Below are positions 34,927-42,641 of a stretch of 64,000 bases of DNA, piece by piece (within the stretch, counting starts at the first letter, position 1; every line of letters starts with the position of its first letter). The stretch spans positions 1 through 64,000 of the forward strand of contig CAYJFP010000002.1 in NCBI GenBank assembly GCA_964369415.1, given 5' to 3'. The translations under genes and the position numbers were made by a program. The DNA comes from SIG603 sp964369415. Its GTDB lineage: Bacteria; Bacillota; Clostridia; Oscillospirales; Acutalibacteraceae. The notes beneath the pieces are model-generated. The model saw only the letters and a program-made list of their open reading frames with translations, did not search any database and was not told the origin of the DNA.

Positions 34927-35749
34927 GAAGAGTAAAGCATTTAAAAAATATCTAAATTTAGCAAGAAGAAATCTGATGTCGCTTTTCATTGTAATGATAA
35001 TTATTGGAATAGTTATGGTCGGCGTTTCTACCGTAGAAAATGAAAACTTTAAAACTGCTGCGGAAATTACAAATTGGGGACTGAGCTTTCAGGAAGACGG
35101 AAAACCTCCCATAGCTAATGCGGACGCAGAACTTTTATCAACTTACGATAGCTTTTTTATGGGGGATCCTAACTCTAATACGATTTATCTAACGTTTGAT
35201 GCGGGATATGAAAACGGCTATACTTCTGAAATTTTAGATATACTAAACAATCATCAAATTAGTGCAACTTTTTTTCTTGTCGGAAATTATCTTGAAACCG
35301 AACAAGAATTAGTTAAAAGAATGGTAAACGAAGGACATATTATTGGTAATCACACCTGGAGTCATCCTGATATGTCCACGATAAATTCATTAGAAGCGTT
35401 CAATGATGAACTATACAAGTTTGATTCCAAATTATTAGAGATTACAGGGCAGGAAACACTGAAAATCTATAGGCCACCTCAAGGTAAATTTGATATCAAC
35501 AATCTTCAGATGGCTAAAGATTTAGGATATCACACCGTTTTTTGGAGTCTTGCATATGTAGATTGGTACGAGGATAGTCAACCTAGTCACGATGAAGCCT
35601 TTGATAAATTACTTTCAAGAATCCACGGTGGGGCGGTGGTTTTATTACATAGCACATCTAGTACAAATTCAGAAATTTTAGATGAACTTTTAACAAAATG
35701 GAAGCAAATGGGATATTCCTTTGGCGACATAAGAGAATTATGTATTTGA
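34925..35749 (+). CDS. Polysaccharide deacetylase, PdaA-like
   Basis: A 274-residue membrane-anchored NodB-domain protein. One hydrophobic anchor near the N-terminus is followed by the deacetylase core: TFDAGYENGYT (catalytic Asp), GNHTWSHPDMS (metal-binding histidines), IYRPPQGKF and HGGAVVLLHSTS. The motif set matches PdaA-type enzymes that deacetylate N-acetylmuramic acid on the way to muramic-delta-lactam in spore cortex. TTG 34925 is chosen because AAGGGG lies 8 nt upstream; GTG 34916 is in frame. That ribosome-binding site is inside the terminator hairpin of the previous gene. Confidence 0.85.
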   Translation: MKSKAFKKYLNLARRNLMSLFIVMIIIGIVMVGVSTVENENFKTAAEITNWGLSFQEDGKPPIANADAELLSTYDSFFMGDPNSNTIYLTFDAGYENGYTSEILDILNNHQISATFFLVGNYLETEQELVKRMVNEGHIIGNHTWSHPDMSTINSLEAFNDELYKFDSKLLEITGQETLKIYRPPQGKFDINNLQMAKDLGYHTVFWSLAYVDWYEDSQPSHDEAFDKLLSRIHGGAVVLLHSTSSTNSEILDELLTKWKQMGYSFGDIRELCI

Positions 35750-35874
35750 TGTATATTTGTTAATAAATATGATTTATAATAGAAGAAATAAAATTAGGAA
35801 TTTAAAAGTATATGAAAGGCATGAAGGTGAACAAATTTAATTAATTTGCGAAAAAAATCATGACGGTTTTATTT

Positions 35875-37113
35875 ATGATATACGATATAGTGGTTATTGG
35901 AGCTGGTGCCGCCGGACTTATGGCGGCACTCAAAGCCTCTCAAAACGACAAATCAGTAGTTATACTAGAAGGAAATGAAAAGGCAGGCAAAAAACTTCTT
36001 GCAACAGGTAATGGAAGGTGTAATATTGCAAATGAGAATATAAAAGATGAATTTTTTCACGGTGATAAGTCTGTTATAACATCGGTAAGTAGTGATATTT
36101 CTATAAAAAAAGTACTCGCTGAGTTTAGCAAGATTGGAATTTTTACTGTTTCAGATTCATCCGGTAGATTGTATCCGAAATCTTTCCAAGCTTCTTCGGT
36201 TTTAAAAGCGCTATCAGATACTTTAAGTGAAAAATCGGTAGATATACTAACATCTTTTCCAGTGTTTAGTGTGATTAAAAGTGGGCGAGTTTTTATACTT
36301 AAATCCACTGATGGCAGAGAAATTAAAGGCGAAAAAGTCATTCTAGCTTGTGGCGGTAAAGCGTCATCTAAGCTTTCGTGTAAGGAAGGCGGATACGGTA
36401 TTGCAAAACAACTAGGGCATACAGTAACATGTATTAAACCAGCTTTAACAAAGTTTATGAGCAGTGATAAATTCATTAAAAACATGTCAGGAATCAGGGC
36501 GAAATGTGAAGCTAAACTTATCTGTGATGCAGAAGAAGTTTATAAAGAGTGTGGCGAGATAATTTTTTCAGATAATTATCTTTCAGGCATATGTCTATTT
36601 AATTTATCAAACTATGCACAACCTCTTTTTGACAAGGGGAAAAAGTTGAATCTTAGATTTAATTTTATTCACACAGAAACAAATGATGATTTAAATAGAA
36701 ACATAAGTTTAATGATTAAAAATAGACCTAATATGAAATGTGGAGATTTGCTTAACGGATATTTGAATATGAAACTTGGGCTTAGAATCATAAAAAAATG
36801 CAAAATTGATTCAATGGCACCTATTTCAACTTTAAATTCAGAAAAAATTAGTAAAATAATTAATACTACAAGCTCTTTAGACGTTTCGGTTTCGGGTCTT
36901 TCAGATTTTGAAAATGCACAAATTACATCAGGTGGAATTCCTTTAGTAGAGGTAAATCCAATTACCATGGAGTCAAATATTTGCTCTTCATTGTATTTTG
37001 CTGGCGAAATTTTAAATATTCATGGAAACTGTGGCGGTTATAATTTATATTGGGCATGGGCGAGTGCTATAATTGCAGGTGAAGCCGCAAATGGAAAGGT
37101 GATAAAAATTTAA
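35875..37113 (+). CDS. NAD(P)/FAD-dependent oxidoreductase, YhiN/HI0933 type
   Basis: A 412-residue flavoprotein. It opens with the dinucleotide fold YDIVVIGAGAAGLMAALKA and ends with NLYWAWASAIIAGEAA, both typical of the HI0933-like (BaiN/YhiN) family, with LLATGNGRCNIAN between. These enzymes are generally annotated as aminoacetone oxidase or unknown dehydrogenases; the substrate is not known here. ATG 35875 gives the usual start; ATG 35860 is also open and neither has a good ribosome-binding site. The stop is shared with the next gene's start (TAATG). Confidence 0.85.
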   Translation: MIYDIVVIGAGAAGLMAALKASQNDKSVVILEGNEKAGKKLLATGNGRCNIANENIKDEFFHGDKSVITSVSSDISIKKVLAEFSKIGIFTVSDSSGRLYPKSFQASSVLKALSDTLSEKSVDILTSFPVFSVIKSGRVFILKSTDGREIKGEKVILACGGKASSKLSCKEGGYGIAKQLGHTVTCIKPALTKFMSSDKFIKNMSGIRAKCEAKLICDAEEVYKECGEIIFSDNYLSGICLFNLSNYAQPLFDKGKKLNLRFNFIHTETNDDLNRNISLMIKNRPNMKCGDLLNGYLNMKLGLRIIKKCKIDSMAPISTLNSEKISKIINTTSSLDVSVSGLSDFENAQITSGGIPLVEVNPITMESNICSSLYFAGEILNIHGNCGGYNLYWAWASAIIAGEAANGKVIKI

Positions 37114-38699
37114 TGAAAACTTTAAGGATAAGTGAAATATTCATACCTATAGAATATAGTGATAAAGATATAGAATCTGCAATAAAAAAAAGAATAGGAA
37201 AAGCTTTTGATTTTTCCTTGTCTTGGAAAATTTCAAGAAAATCTATAGATGCAAGAAAAAAGCAAGACTTAAAATATGTCTTGTCGGTTGATGTTGTATT
37301 TGAAAAAGAAGTAAAAGTAAACGATAAAAAGTCTACATATGTAACAGTTAAAGATTATTTTATTCCAAAAGTAAAGAAACAAATGCCAAGACCTGTAGTT
37401 GTCGGCTTTGGACCAGCTGGCATATTCGCAGCGCTAACTTTAGCTAAAGCTGGGCTTGAACCTATAGTCATAGAAAGAGGTTCGTGTGTCGAAGAAAGAA
37501 AAAAGCACACTGACGCTTTGTTCTTAAACCGAATTTTAAATAGAGAAAGCAATGTCCAATTTGGCGAAGGAGGTGCAGGAACATTTTCAGATGGAAAATT
37601 AAATACCGGAATTAAGGACGTAAGAATTAAATATGTACTAAATGAATTTGTTGAAAACGGTGCCCCTGAAGAAATTTTGTACGATTCAAAGCCACATATT
37701 GGTACAGACAAGCTAATTGACATTGTAAAAAATATAAGAGAAAAGATAAAAAAATTAGGCGGAACAATCCTTTTTGATACAAAAATGATTGATATAATTT
37801 CTGAAAATGGCAAAATTAAGTCTATAAAGGCAATAAAAGACAATGAAGAGCTTGAATTTGAAACAAATAATCTAATTTTGGCAATAGGTCATAGTGCTAG
37901 AGACAGCTTTAAAATGATTAATCGCAAAAATATTTTTATTGAGCCTAAAGCATTTTCTGTAGGTGTTAGGATTGAGCATAGGGCTGAGCTGATAAATAAA
38001 GCTCAGTACGGAGTTTTTCATCATAAATTGCCAACTGCCGACTACAAGCTTTTTACACATTTAAAAAATGGCCGTGGAGTATATACATTTTGCATGTGCC
38101 CAGGTGGACAAGTTGTCGCTTCAAGCTCTGATTTTGGGTTATGTGTCACAAACGGAATGAGTAACTATCAAAGAGACGGTGAAAATAGTAACTCTGCAGT
38201 TCTTGTAAATATTGATGTGAATGATTTTTACACTGAAAATCCATTAGATGGCATGTATTTTCAAGAAAAAATTGAAAGAAATGCATTTGAGATTGCCGGA
38301 GCAAATTATAATGCACCATCCCAAAGATTTGCTGATTTTGTAAATGGAAAAGAGAGTAAAAATTTTGGCGAAGTAAAAGCTACATACAAACCTGGAGTCA
38401 GTTTCTGTGATATGAATAATTTATTTCCGAAATATATTTCAGAGTCAATAAAAGAAGGAATAAAAATTTTTTCGGGAAGAATAAAGGGATTCGACATGGA
38501 TGATGCTTTGCTAACTGGACCAGAAACAAGAAGTTCATCACCAATAAGGATAAAAAGAGATGAAAATCTGATGTCTGTAAGTTTAAAAGGACTTTATCCT
38601 TGTGCAGAAGGTGCAGGGTATGCAGGTGGCATAACTTCTGCAGCTGTAGACGGAATTAAATGTGCTGAAATGATAATAAATACTTGCAAAACACTATAG
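37113..38699 (+). CDS. FAD-dependent dehydrogenase (COG2509 type)
   Basis: A 528-residue flavoprotein. After about 90 residues of an RNA-binding-like or ferredoxin-like N-domain comes the FAD loop VVGFGPAGIFAALTLAKAG and ESNVQFGEGGAGTFSDGKLN, then VRIEHRAELINKAQYG, and GAGYAGGITSAAVDG at the end. It belongs to the uncharacterised FAD dehydrogenase family COG2509. The start overlaps the preceding flavoprotein stop by one base, so the two are translated together. Confidence 0.88.
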   Translation: MKTLRISEIFIPIEYSDKDIESAIKKRIGKAFDFSLSWKISRKSIDARKKQDLKYVLSVDVVFEKEVKVNDKKSTYVTVKDYFIPKVKKQMPRPVVVGFGPAGIFAALTLAKAGLEPIVIERGSCVEERKKHTDALFLNRILNRESNVQFGEGGAGTFSDGKLNTGIKDVRIKYVLNEFVENGAPEEILYDSKPHIGTDKLIDIVKNIREKIKKLGGTILFDTKMIDIISENGKIKSIKAIKDNEELEFETNNLILAIGHSARDSFKMINRKNIFIEPKAFSVGVRIEHRAELINKAQYGVFHHKLPTADYKLFTHLKNGRGVYTFCMCPGGQVVASSSDFGLCVTNGMSNYQRDGENSNSAVLVNIDVNDFYTENPLDGMYFQEKIERNAFEIAGANYNAPSQRFADFVNGKESKNFGEVKATYKPGVSFCDMNNLFPKYISESIKEGIKIFSGRIKGFDMDDALLTGPETRSSSPIRIKRDENLMSVSLKGLYPCAEGAGYAGGITSAAVDGIKCAEMIINTCKTL

Positions 38700-38712
38700 A
38701 TTATGTTATAAT
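38684..38712 (+). promoter_or_regulatory. secG promoter
   Basis: TTGCAA, 17 bp, TATAAT, starting in the last codons of the flavoprotein gene. The first base of the secG start codon is 41 nt downstream of the -10. Confidence 0.72.
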
Positions 38713-38752
38713 GTTTAGAGTTTTAGTAAAGTAATATTTAGGAGGTCGAATC

Positions 38753-39004
38753 ATGGGTGTAGCAGAAATAATATTTGCAATTATTTTAATAATATTTTCT
38801 ATAGCTTTAATTGGCGTTGTACTTCTTCAGGAGGGCAATCAAAAAAACTTAGGAAGTATTAGCGGTGGCGCAGACACATTTCTTTCTAAGAATAAGGCTC
38901 GAACAGTGGATGCATTACTTGCAAGAGGAACAAAATTTATTGCAATCGGATTTTTTATTACAGTGCTTGTAATAAATATTATAATGTACTTTGTAGTAGG
39001 TTAA
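38753..39004 (+). CDS. secG: Preprotein translocase subunit SecG
   Basis: An 83-residue membrane protein with two hydrophobic helices and the SecG core GVVLLQEGNQKNLGSISGGADTFLSK between them. It assists SecYE-dependent export. Length is normal. ATG follows TTAGGAGG. In many Firmicutes secG precedes rnr and smpB; those are absent here and a GNAT-like gene follows instead. Confidence 0.93.
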   Translation: MGVAEIIFAIILIIFSIALIGVVLLQEGNQKNLGSISGGADTFLSKNKARTVDALLARGTKFIAIGFFITVLVINIIMYFVVG

Positions 39005-39009
39005 TTTTA

Positions 39010-39030
39010 AGGACGGTGTAAAACCGTCCT
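39010..39030 (+). terminator. Hairpin after secG
   Basis: Arms AGGACGGT and ACCGTCCT with a GTAAA loop, but only a short mixed tail follows (ATTGCATTTT). A weak terminator or a processing stem. Confidence 0.5.
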
Positions 39031-39048
39031 ATTGCATTTTAGGGTGTT

Positions 39049-39744
39049 ATGGATAAAATTGTATTGAGTAAAATTGAAGATGTGGCAGAGGATTATTTTT
39101 CTTGTAAAATAAAGTCCACATATTTAACATATAAAGATATTCCAAATTCAGCTCTATTTTGGAAAAGTCAGACAGCAACATATTGTCTCTGGGGCGACAA
39201 TATGACAATAAAGGGTAGAGCAGATAGAGAATTCGTCTCATTTATATCTCCAAAAACTGTGTTATGCGATAGTGATAATGCAGTTTTATTAAATTTAAAG
39301 ACGAAAAGATTTGGAGAAATTATGCATAAGCACATTTATGGTTTAAAAAATGAAATAGTATCAAAAAGTTTTGAGAATTCCAAACTAATTTATGATTTAG
39401 TTTCAAAATGCTTTCCCGAAACAGAATATGAAGCCTTTTTGCTCGATATTTCGAGAAAACTGAGACTTGCTAATTCTGAAATTAGTAGTATTTTGACTGA
39501 TGAAAAGGCTATTTCAGTTGCACTTTCTTCTTATATTTGCGATAATACTGCTATAATTACTTTTATAGCTACTAGAGATGAGTATAGAAAAATGTCTTAT
39601 GCTAGAGATGTTTTGGTTTCACTTGAAGAAAAACTTTGTGGAAGAGATTTATTTTTATTAAAAGAAAAAAATAAAAATGATATTTTTTATCAGAAAATGG
39701 GATATCAACAGTGCGGAAATTGGGTTTTAGGAGAGTTAAAATAA
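39049..39744 (+). CDS. GNAT-like acetyltransferase
   Basis: A 231-residue protein. The C-terminal half carries a GNAT-like pattern: SVALSSYICDNTAIITFIATRDEYRKMSYAR, a beta-strand leading to the acetyl-CoA loop (the segment RDEYRKMSYAR stands where R/Q-x-x-G-x-G/A is expected), then FYQKMGYQQCG as the closing strand. The N-terminal half is divergent. Substrate unknown. It is flush with the next gene (TAA directly before ATG), which implies coupling. Confidence 0.72.
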   Translation: MDKIVLSKIEDVAEDYFSCKIKSTYLTYKDIPNSALFWKSQTATYCLWGDNMTIKGRADREFVSFISPKTVLCDSDNAVLLNLKTKRFGEIMHKHIYGLKNEIVSKSFENSKLIYDLVSKCFPETEYEAFLLDISRKLRLANSEISSILTDEKAISVALSSYICDNTAIITFIATRDEYRKMSYARDVLVSLEEKLCGRDLFLLKEKNKNDIFYQKMGYQQCGNWVLGELK

Positions 39745-41001
39745 ATGTATAGCTACTTTAAAATAGATGAAGATTTAATAAATTTATCAAAAAAAGCAGA
39801 AGAAAAGTGTAAGCCAATTTTTAATGAAATTGACGAAACCACACGATATAATCAACAAAAAATGCAAGCTGCATTTCATAAAAACGGTGTTAGTGAAAAT
39901 CATTTCATAGCTTCGACAGGTTATGGCTATGGTGATAGGGGACGTGATGTGCTAGATAGAGTATTTGCCGATGCATTATGTGCCGAAGATGCACTTGTTA
40001 GAACAAATTTTGTAAGCGGTACACATACGATAACTGTTGCGCTTTTTGGCATTTTAAGACCAGGAGATAAAATGTTATGCGTTACTGGAACACCATACGA
40101 TACATTGCTTGGGGTCTTAGGAAGTGAAAGAGAGTGCGACGGATCGCTTAAGGATTATGGCATAGATTATAGTCAAATTGAATTACTTGAAAATGGGGAA
40201 GTCGACTATGAAACCATAAAAAAAACTGCAAGTGATGATTATAAAGTTATTTATATACAGCGTTCAAGAGGCTATAGTCTAAGGAGAACGCTTAGAGTAT
40301 CTGATATAGAGAAAATTATCAAAACAGTAAGAATTTCGGCAAAAAATGCTATAATTATGGTTGATAATTGCTATGGAGAATATGTAGAAAAAATTGAGCC
40401 GACCGAAGTTGGCGCAGACATAATTATGGGGTCTTTAATTAAAAATCCTGGCGGCGGAATTGCACCTACAGGGGGATATATAGCTGGCAGAAAAGATTTA
40501 ATTGAAAAATGTTCTTATAGGCTTACTACACCGGGTACAGGTAGAGAAATAGGATGCACTTCGAACAATTTGCAACTTTTTATGGGCGCATTTAATGCAC
40601 CGCATGTTACGGGTGAAGCGTTAAAAACTGCTGTTTTTGCCTCATCACTTTTTAGCTTACTGGGTTATGAAGTTAGTCCAGCTTTTGATGAAAAGAGAGG
40701 CGATATTATTGAGTGTATTATGCTTAAAAATAAAGATACATTAATCAATTTTTGCAAAGGTATCCAAAAAGGTTCACCCGTGGACTCTTTTGTTGTTCCA
40801 GAGCCTGCACCAATGCCAGGGTATGATAGTGATGTTATAATGGCGGCTGGTGCGTTTCACCTTGGAGCTTCTATTGAATTATCTGCGGATGCACCACTCA
40901 GAGAACCGTATGCTGTTTGGATGCAAGGCGGACTTAATTACAACAGTGGACATTTAGGAATACTTTTAGCTGCTCAATCAATGAGAGAAAATTCAAAGTA
41001 A
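39745..41001 (+). CDS. Methionine gamma-lyase family PLP protein (aluminium-resistance family)
   Basis: A 418-residue PLP-dependent enzyme of COG4100. Visible are ASTGYGYGDRGRDVLDRVFA, FVSGTHTITVALFGIL, the DNCYGEYVE aspartate region, and the PLP-lysine block GSLIKNPGGGIAPTGGYIAG. The family is annotated as methionine gamma-lyase or aluminium-resistance protein, and its true substrate is unsettled. It begins directly after the GNAT gene using AGGAGAG within it. Confidence 0.88.
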   Translation: MYSYFKIDEDLINLSKKAEEKCKPIFNEIDETTRYNQQKMQAAFHKNGVSENHFIASTGYGYGDRGRDVLDRVFADALCAEDALVRTNFVSGTHTITVALFGILRPGDKMLCVTGTPYDTLLGVLGSERECDGSLKDYGIDYSQIELLENGEVDYETIKKTASDDYKVIYIQRSRGYSLRRTLRVSDIEKIIKTVRISAKNAIIMVDNCYGEYVEKIEPTEVGADIIMGSLIKNPGGGIAPTGGYIAGRKDLIEKCSYRLTTPGTGREIGCTSNNLQLFMGAFNAPHVTGEALKTAVFASSLFSLLGYEVSPAFDEKRGDIIECIMLKNKDTLINFCKGIQKGSPVDSFVVPEPAPMPGYDSDVIMAAGAFHLGASIELSADAPLREPYAVWMQGGLNYNSGHLGILLAAQSMRENSK

Positions 41002-41046
41002 ATTATTTTAAATATTAATGATATTTAATTATAAATTTAACATACG

Positions 41047-41098
41047 AAAGGAAAATTTATCTAACTCTAACTCCTTAGATAAATTTAAATAATATATG
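41047..41098 (+). promoter_or_regulatory. Ribosome-binding site bridged by hairpin before racemase gene
   Basis: AAAGGA (41047-41052) is 43 nt from the ATG at 41096, far too distant alone. Directly after it a perfect 11-bp stem (AAATTTATCTA / TAGATAAATTT, 41053-41086, loop 12 nt) loops out 34 nt, leaving 9 nt to the start. No other ribosome-binding site is visible. Confidence 0.6.
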
Positions 41099-41803
41099 AA
41101 AAAGGTTTTAGGCATAATGGGCGGTATTGGCCCAATGAGTTCAGTATATTTTTACAAGTTAATAACAGAAAAAACCTTGGCAAACAGTGACAATGAGCAT
41201 ATTGATATTATTCTTTCTAGCAAGTCTTCAACTCCTGACAGGACGGCTTATATTTTGGGAGAGTCGGATTTGAATCCACTTCCTGTTATGATAGAGGAGG
41301 CTAAAAAACTTAGAAAATATGGTGCGGATTTAATTGCTATTGCCTGTAATACTGCCCACTATTTTTATGAAAAAATTCAGAATGAAGTAGATATACCTGT
41401 ATTAAATATCGGTGAGATTTGCGTTAAAAATCTATATAGACAAGGTGTTAAGTCTTTGGGAGTAATGGCTACAACTGGGACGATTGAAGGCAAAATATAT
41501 CAAAATAATTGCAGTAAAATTGGAATGGATTGCATAATTCCGAATGACGATGAGCAAGAGAAAATAATGGAAATTATTTATAAGTATATTAAAGCTGGAA
41601 AAGAACCGCCACTTGAGGAATTTTTTAGAATTGCAAATTCACTTAAAGAAAAAGGCGCCGAAGTGATTGCCCTTGCCTGTACAGAGCTTTCTTTGATAAA
41701 GGAATCCGGCAAACTCGATAACACCTTTGTAGACCCCCTTGAAATCTTAGCCGAAACCTCAATAATAAAATGTGGCTATGGGCTAAAGTATAATAATAAT
41801 TAG
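41096..41803 (+). CDS. Aspartate/glutamate racemase family protein
   Basis: A 235-residue PLP-independent racemase. Paired catalytic cysteines are seen in IAIACNTAHYFY and VIALACTELS, with MGGIGPMSSVYFYKL at the start. Interconverts D- and L-amino acids, likely aspartate, or acts on related hydantoins/acids; Asp racemase is the best guess. The gene stands alone after the methionine gamma-lyase-like gene, and translation probably depends on the hairpin-bridged ribosome-binding site. Confidence 0.87.
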   Translation: MKKVLGIMGGIGPMSSVYFYKLITEKTLANSDNEHIDIILSSKSSTPDRTAYILGESDLNPLPVMIEEAKKLRKYGADLIAIACNTAHYFYEKIQNEVDIPVLNIGEICVKNLYRQGVKSLGVMATTGTIEGKIYQNNCSKIGMDCIIPNDDEQEKIMEIIYKYIKAGKEPPLEEFFRIANSLKEKGAEVIALACTELSLIKESGKLDNTFVDPLEILAETSIIKCGYGLKYNNN

Positions 41804-41827
41804 CACTATTAAAATATTGCTGTCAAG

Positions 41828-41874
41828 AAACAAGCTGAAACTTCACTCAAGGTGAAATTTCAGCTTGTTTTTTT
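41828..41874 (+). terminator. Terminator after racemase gene
   Basis: A long stem (AAACAAGCTGAAA / TTTCAGCTTGTTT, extended by TTCAC/GTGAA with one mismatch) ends in seven T. Confidence 0.85.
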
Positions 41875-41887
41875 AACATGTAAGCTT

Positions 41888-41945
41888 AAATCTTCGCCGT
41901 GTGAAGATTTACTATGTAGTAAAGGTGAATAGTGTAGCTACACTA
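41888..41945. repeat. Paired intergenic hairpins
   Basis: AAATCTTC / GAAGATTT (41888-41910) and a perfect 16-bp palindrome, TAGTGTAGCTACACTA (41930-41945), lie next to each other between the racemase and kinase genes. No coding sequence covers them. They could be remnants of a small mobile or repetitive element; copies elsewhere are not seen in the window. Confidence 0.35.
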
Positions 41946-41960
41946 CTGTGAATGCTCATT

Positions 41961-42440
41961 TTAGTTAGTAACCCATATATCTATTTCTTCTTTTTTGGGT
42001 GTTTCCCATAGACTTAAAAAGAAATCTATAGTATTGTCATCAATTAAATAATCCATCAATTCGCCAGCATTAATTGCATAATTGCGTTTGGATATTCTTT
42101 GTCGCCATAAATCATCACTAATGTCAATATAGTGCCACACAGGTGTAATGTTGTATTTTTCGTAAAAGCTATTTGCTTCATCACGGTCTGCTTTTTGCCA
42201 AAACCCTGTATCAATGACAACATTAAATCCGATAGTGTGAAGCTCGATAGATTTTTCAAAAAGATAGTTGATGATTTTTCCTACTACTTCAGCATGAGAT
42301 TCACCGATTTCTCCACCGAAAATTGCCAGACTGATTTCATCTACTGATAAATGAACGGCTTTAATTTCTTGTATCAATTTTTTCGTATATGTGGTCTTGC
42401 CACTACATGTTTTTCCACAAACAAGTATAATTTCGGACAT
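41961..42440 (-). CDS. P-loop kinase-like ATP-binding protein
   Basis: A 159-residue protein with Walker A VCGKTCSGKTTYTKKL at residues 7-22, then LSVDEISLAIFGG and VVIDTGFWQKADRDEAN. The pattern is that of small AAA_33/zeta-toxin or shikimate-kinase-like kinases, which phosphorylate sugars, nucleotides or amino-sugars. No antitoxin gene is alongside, so a toxin reading is not supported. Substrate unknown. Start ATG follows GGAGG. Confidence 0.75.
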   Translation of the reverse strand: MSEIILVCGKTCSGKTTYTKKLIQEIKAVHLSVDEISLAIFGGEIGESHAEVVGKIINYLFEKSIELHTIGFNVVIDTGFWQKADRDEANSFYEKYNITPVWHYIDISDDLWRQRISKRNYAINAGELMDYLIDDNTIDFFLSLWETPKKEEIDIWVTN

Positions 42441-42585
42441 TGTTTATCCTCCCTAAAACTAATATAAATGCGCCTTAACACCATTATATAATACTAAAAA
42501 TCTGAATGCAATGAAAATAATATATTTCAATAACTATCATATTATTTTATATTTTTTTGAACTATTACTAAATTTCTTTACAAAA

Positions 42586-42616
42586 AAACAGGCACTACGA
42601 TTTGTTGTGCCTGTTT
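42586..42616 (-). terminator. Terminator after prfC
   Basis: Arms AAACAGGCAC and GTGCCTGTTT; on the minus strand it is followed by a run of seven T. It ends the DUF212-prfC transcript. Confidence 0.82.
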
Positions 42617-42641
42617 TATATATTAATTAAATTGTATATAC

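Noticed and set aside
36057..36485. 142-codon minus frame inside the flavoprotein gene
   Set aside because: Shadow of the FAD-dependent oxidoreductase; no support.
41961..42440. Toxin-antitoxin reading of the P-loop kinase
   Set aside because: No antitoxin gene is adjacent and the protein is alone; zeta-like resemblance is only in the P-loop.
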